In this document: positions 61,056-64,000 of the stretch, in pieces
How the letters are laid out: each line of letters opens with the position of its first letter
Position numbering within the stretch: position 1 is the stretch's first letter
From: Klebsiella africana
Lineage (GTDB): Bacteria; Pseudomonadota; Gammaproteobacteria; Enterobacterales; Enterobacteriaceae
Direction of reading: 5' to 3'
Assembly (NCBI RefSeq): GCF_020526085.1
Contig: NZ_CP084874.1
Span: forward strand, 3,596,001-3,660,000
DNA length: 64,000 bases
Notes under the pieces: generated by a model
Told to the model about the DNA's origin: nothing
Databases searched by the model: none
What the model saw: only the letters and a program-made list of their open reading frames with translations
Translations under genes and position numbers: made by a program

Positions 61056-62696
61056 TTAGGCGTTCTTCAGCACTTCGCTGACAATCTCTACCGCTTCTTT
61101 TTCAATCAGCTTGCGATGTTCTTCGCCGAGGAAGCTTTCGCAGTAGATCTTGTAGGCATCTTCGGTGCCTGACGGACGCGCCGCGAACCAGCCGTTGTCG
61201 GTCATCACCTTCAGGCCGCCAATCGCCGCCCCGTTGCCCGGCGCCGCGGTCAGACGGGCGGTGATCGGATCGCCCGCCAGGGTGTCGGCGCTGACCATTT
61301 CCGGAGAGAGCTTGGACAGCGCTGCTTTCTGCGCGGAGGTCGCGGAAGCCTGCAGACGGTTATAGCTCGGCGCACCGAAGCGTTCCGCCAGCTCGTTGTA
61401 ATGCTCCTGCGGGTTTTTCCCGGTGACTGCGGTGATTTCCGCCGCCAGCAGGCACATGATGATGCCGTCTTTATCGGTCGACCACGGCGTGCCGTCGAAG
61501 CGCAGGAAGGAGGCCCCGGCGCTCTCTTCGCCGCCGAAGCCGAAGCTGCCGTCGAACAGGCCGTCAACGAACCACTTAAAGCCCACCGGCACTTCCACCA
61601 GCTTGCGGCCCAGATCGTTCACCACGCGGTCAATCATCGCCGAGGAGACCAGCGTTTTACCGACTGCCACCTCTTTGCCCCACTGCGGACGATGCTGGAA
61701 CAGATAGTTGATCGCCACCGCCAGGTAATGGTTCGGATTCATCAGCCCCGCCGGGGTGACAATCCCGTGGCGGTCGTAATCCGGGTCGTTGGCAAACGCC
61801 AGATCGAACTTATCGCGCAGCGCCAGCAGGCCCGCCATCGCACACTCCGAGGAGCAGTCCATGCGGATGGCGCCGTCTTTATCGAGGTGCATGAAGCGGA
61901 AGGTCTGATCCACCTGATCGTTAACAATGGTCAGATTGAGCTTGTAGTGCTCGCCAATGCGTTTCCAGTATTCGATGCCGGATCCGCCCAGCGGATCGAC
62001 GCCCAGCGTCAGGCCGGCTTTCTGGATCGCCGCCATGTCGACGATGTCCGCCAGCCCCTCAATGAACGGCTGCACCAGATCCTGTTCTTTAACGTGGCCA
62101 GAAGCCAGCGCCGCGTCCAGAGAAATGCGTTTCACGCCCTGCAGGCCGGCGGCCAGCAGTTCGTTGGCGCGGTTCTCCACCACTTTGGTGACGTTGGTAT
62201 CCGCCGGGCCGCCGTTTGGCGGGTTGTACTTGATACCACCATCTTCCGGCGGGTTGTGTGACGGGGTGATCACAATACCGTCCGCCAGCGGACCGCCTTT
62301 TTTGTTATGCACCAGAATCGCATTGGAGACCGCCGGCGTCGGAGTGAAGCCATTGTTTTCCTGCACGATTACGTCAACGCCGTTGGCGGTTAACACTTCC
62401 AGCACCGAGATAAACGCCGGCTCGGAGAGGGCGTGGGTATCTTTGCCGACATAGCACGGACCGGTGATCCCGTTCTTCGCACGATCTTCCGCAATGGCCT
62501 GGGCGATGGCCAGGATATGCGGTTCGTTGAAGTTGTGGCGCGCCGCGCTGCCGCGATGGCCAGAGGTACCGAATTTTACCGCATGCTCCGCATTACCGAC
62601 TTCAGGCTTCAGCACGTAGTACTGAGCAGTCAGTTGGGCGACGTTAATCAAATCACTCTGTTGCGCAGGCTGCCCCGCACGTTTATCGATTGCCAT
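61056..62696 (-). CDS. pgm: Phosphoglucomutase (alpha-D-glucose-1,6-bisphosphate dependent)
   Basis: 546 residues from ATG 62696 ([18 protein letters not shown]), the E. coli length; seven upstream codons are discarded. The phosphoserine loop is in [13 protein letters not shown], the metal loop in [11 protein letters not shown], the sugar loop in [11 protein letters not shown] and the phosphate loop in [12 protein letters not shown]. It interconverts glucose-1- and glucose-6-phosphate, linking galactose use and glycogen to glycolysis. 32 bp after seqA, probably co-transcribed. Confidence 0.97.
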   Translation of the reverse strand: MAIDKRAGQPAQQSDLINVAQLTAQYYVLKPEVGNAEHAVKFGTSGHRGSAARHNFNEPHILAIAQAIAEDRAKNGITGPCYVGKDTHALSEPAFISVLEVLTANGVDVIVQENNGFTPTPAVSNAILVHNKKGGPLADGIVITPSHNPPEDGGIKYNPPNGGPADTNVTKVVENRANELLAAGLQGVKRISLDAALASGHVKEQDLVQPFIEGLADIVDMAAIQKAGLTLGVDPLGGSGIEYWKRIGEHYKLNLTIVNDQVDQTFRFMHLDKDGAIRMDCSSECAMAGLLALRDKFDLAFANDPDYDRHGIVTPAGLMNPNHYLAVAINYLFQHRPQWGKEVAVGKTLVSSAMIDRVVNDLGRKLVEVPVGFKWFVDGLFDGSFGFGGEESAGASFLRFDGTPWSTDKDGIIMCLLAAEITAVTGKNPQEHYNELAERFGAPSYNRLQASATSAQKAALSKLSPEMVSADTLAGDPITARLTAAPGNGAAIGGLKVMTDNGWFAARPSGTEDAYKIYCESFLGEEHRKLIEKEAVEIVSEVLKNA

Positions 62697-62728
62697 TGCC
62701 TGATCCTTCTGGTGCAAATGTTAAAAAG

Positions 62729-63277
62729 CTAGATCGTGCCGCAAACCTTTTCAATCAGCTCCGCAGGGAACTGCATCGACTGCATGATGTGCTCGATCAT
62801 GCTGCATTTACGGCCGGTATTGGTATTGGTGATAACCCACCACGGGGTACCAGGAACCTGTTTCGGTTTGGTCTGGTTGCCGCTTTTCAGCAGCGTACGC
62901 GCATCTTCCGCGAAGTAAACGCGCGTGCGGCCGTGCAGAGACTCGGTAGCCTCAGCAAAGGCTTTACTGTCCAGGGAGTAGAGGGTCGTCAACACCAGCA
63001 TAAAACGGTTCACCGCGCGCTTCTGCTCGGCGTATTCATCAGATAACAGCATCTCGCGCATGGCGCGGACTTTATCCTTCACCGGGTTAGCGGGTTTCAC
63101 CTCAGCGGCAGGCGCTGGCGCCAGCGTCGGCGCGGCTTTGCTGACCGGTGTAGCCGGTTGGGAAACGGCGGAAAATTTCAGCATACGCCGTAAAATGTCG
63201 GATGCGCTCTCGCCGATATGCAGAGTGTGGCTGGCAATATAGCGATAGAGTTCATCATCAACTTCAATTGTTTTCAT
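62729..63277 (-). CDS. seqA: SeqA, negative modulator of replication initiation
   Basis: 182 residues from ATG 63277 (MKTIEVDDELYRYIASHTLHIGESASDILRRML); the 48-residue upstream extension is not SeqA. The N-terminal ribbon-helix oligomerisation domain (1-35) and the C-terminal DNA-binding domain (about 70-182, with NRFMLVLTTLYSLD and TNTNTGRKCSMIEHIM) are present; the linker is Pro/Ala-rich. It binds hemimethylated GATC and sequesters oriC. First gene of seqA-pgm, divergent from ybfF. Confidence 0.97.
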   Translation of the reverse strand: MKTIEVDDELYRYIASHTLHIGESASDILRRMLKFSAVSQPATPVSKAAPTLAPAPAAEVKPANPVKDKVRAMREMLLSDEYAEQKRAVNRFMLVLTTLYSLDSKAFAEATESLHGRTRVYFAEDARTLLKSGNQTKPKQVPGTPWWVITNTNTGRKCSMIEHIMQSMQFPAELIEKVCGTI

Positions 63278-63460
63278 CTTAATCCAGTGCGATATCTTTT
63301 CTGAATACAAATCGTTGGGATTATAAGTACAAATCCCAACCGCGGATAGCGTCAAACCAGGATGGCGGTAAAACTCAGAAAACTTCTGGGTCTTGCAGCC
63401 GGATGGCAGAATGTCCAACATAATACCCTAACCCGACGGAGCGAAAAAAAGAACTTTGCC

Positions 63461-64000
63461 ATGAAATTAAATAGCCGAGCGCAATCTGCACAGAATTCGC
63501 ACAACAACTCCCCGATCGTGCTGGTCCACGGTCTGTTTGGCAGCCTGGACAACCTGGGCATCCTCGCCCGCGACCTGATCGCCGACCACGATATTGTGCA
63601 GGTCGATATGCGCAACCACGGATTATCGCCGCGGTCGCCAGAAATGACCTACCCCGCCATGGCGCAGGATCTGCTCGATACGCTCGACGCACACCAGATC
63701 GAGCGCGCCACCTTTATCGGCCATTCGATGGGCGGCAAAGCGGTAATGGCGCTGACCGCGCTGGCGCCGGAACGCATCAGCGGTCTGGTGGCGATCGATA
63801 TCGCGCCGGTGGATTATCACGTACGCCGCCATGATGAGATCTTCGCGGCTATCCGCGCCGTCAGCGAATCCGCCGCCAGCACCCGCCAGCAGGCGGCGCA
63901 GGTGATGCGCGAATATCTGCAGGAAGAAGGCGTGATTCAGTTCCTGCTAAAATCATTCGTCGACGGCGAATGGCGCTTTAACGTGCCGGTGCTGTGGGAC
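63461..64000 (+). CDS. ybfF: YbfF, acyl-CoA esterase of the alpha/beta-hydrolase fold (partial, cut by window end)
   Basis: The first 180 residues are present, from ATG 63461 (MKLNSRAQSAQNSHNNSPIV). The oxyanion HGLFG motif and the nucleophile elbow GHSMGG (Ser near residue 89) are clear; the catalytic Asp and His should lie beyond or near the window end. E. coli YbfF hydrolyses palmitoyl- and malonyl-CoA. Divergent from seqA across 183 bp. Confidence 0.94.
   Translation, partial: MKLNSRAQSAQNSHNNSPIVLVHGLFGSLDNLGILARDLIADHDIVQVDMRNHGLSPRSPEMTYPAMAQDLLDTLDAHQIERATFIGHSMGGKAVMALTALAPERISGLVAIDIAPVDYHVRRHDEIFAAIRAVSESAASTRQQAAQVMREYLQEEGVIQFLLKSFVDGEWRFNVPVLWD

Overview
The window looks like a chromosomal segment of Klebsiella, most likely the K. 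pneumoniae complex. The evidence is high-GC enterobacterial coding sequence, gene content and order close to the E. coli gal-nad-tol-cyd-suc-sdh-gltA-kdp-pgm region, and differences I associate with Klebsiella: a bluR-bluF-ycgZ-ymgA-ariR block beside pgl, a pcp gene between nei and the 5-oxoprolinase genes, and no mng genes between sucD and cydA. All assignments come from reading translated sequence against remembered families; no search was run.

Layout. 1-3050: blue-light module (bluR partial, bluF, divergent ycgZ-ymgA-ariR). 3078-10417: pgl, ybhA, the molybdate genes modABC, the small protein AcrZ, modE and modF. 10533-15978: galETKM with its operators, then gpmA. 16003-20684: aroG, ybgS, zitB, pnuC and nadA. 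20854-22295: a seven-gene Lys/Val tRNA operon (K-V-K-V-K-K-K on the minus strand) with five partial copies of the tRNA-Lys 3' end and three identical tandem terminators. 22457-31597: cydABX-ybgE-ybgC-tolQRA-tolB-pal-cpoB, with an ERIC element between cydX and ybgE. 32422-42343: sdhCDAB-sucABCD, broken up by ERIC, REP and a 180-bp palindromic element. 42999-44282: gltA, divergent from sdhC. 44374-48937: nei, pcp, pxpA, pxpC, pxpB, ybgI. 49205-52488: dtpD, phrB, ybfA. 52797-60582: kdpFABCDE. 60564-64000: an unrecognised membrane protein, pgm, seqA and the start of ybfF.

How the genes work together. Much of the window is central carbon and energy metabolism: the Leloir pathway, glycolysis (gpmA), pentose phosphate (pgl), half of the TCA cycle and the bd-I oxidase, with a perfect FNR box upstream of cydA. 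The mod, kdp and Tol-Pal systems each appear complete. DtpD, Pcp and PxpABC form a plausible local route from imported pyroglutamyl peptides to glutamate. Readable regulatory sites include ModE, GalR/GalS, CRP, Fur, TyrR, NadR, FNR, ArcA and KdpE sites and TGTACA pairs for BluR.

There is no prophage, plasmid gene, CRISPR array or defence island here. The least explained features are the repeated tRNA-Lys tails, the palindromic element next to an ERIC between sdhB and sucA, the ERIC that appears to supply the start region of ybgE, and the 145-residue membrane protein after kdpE.
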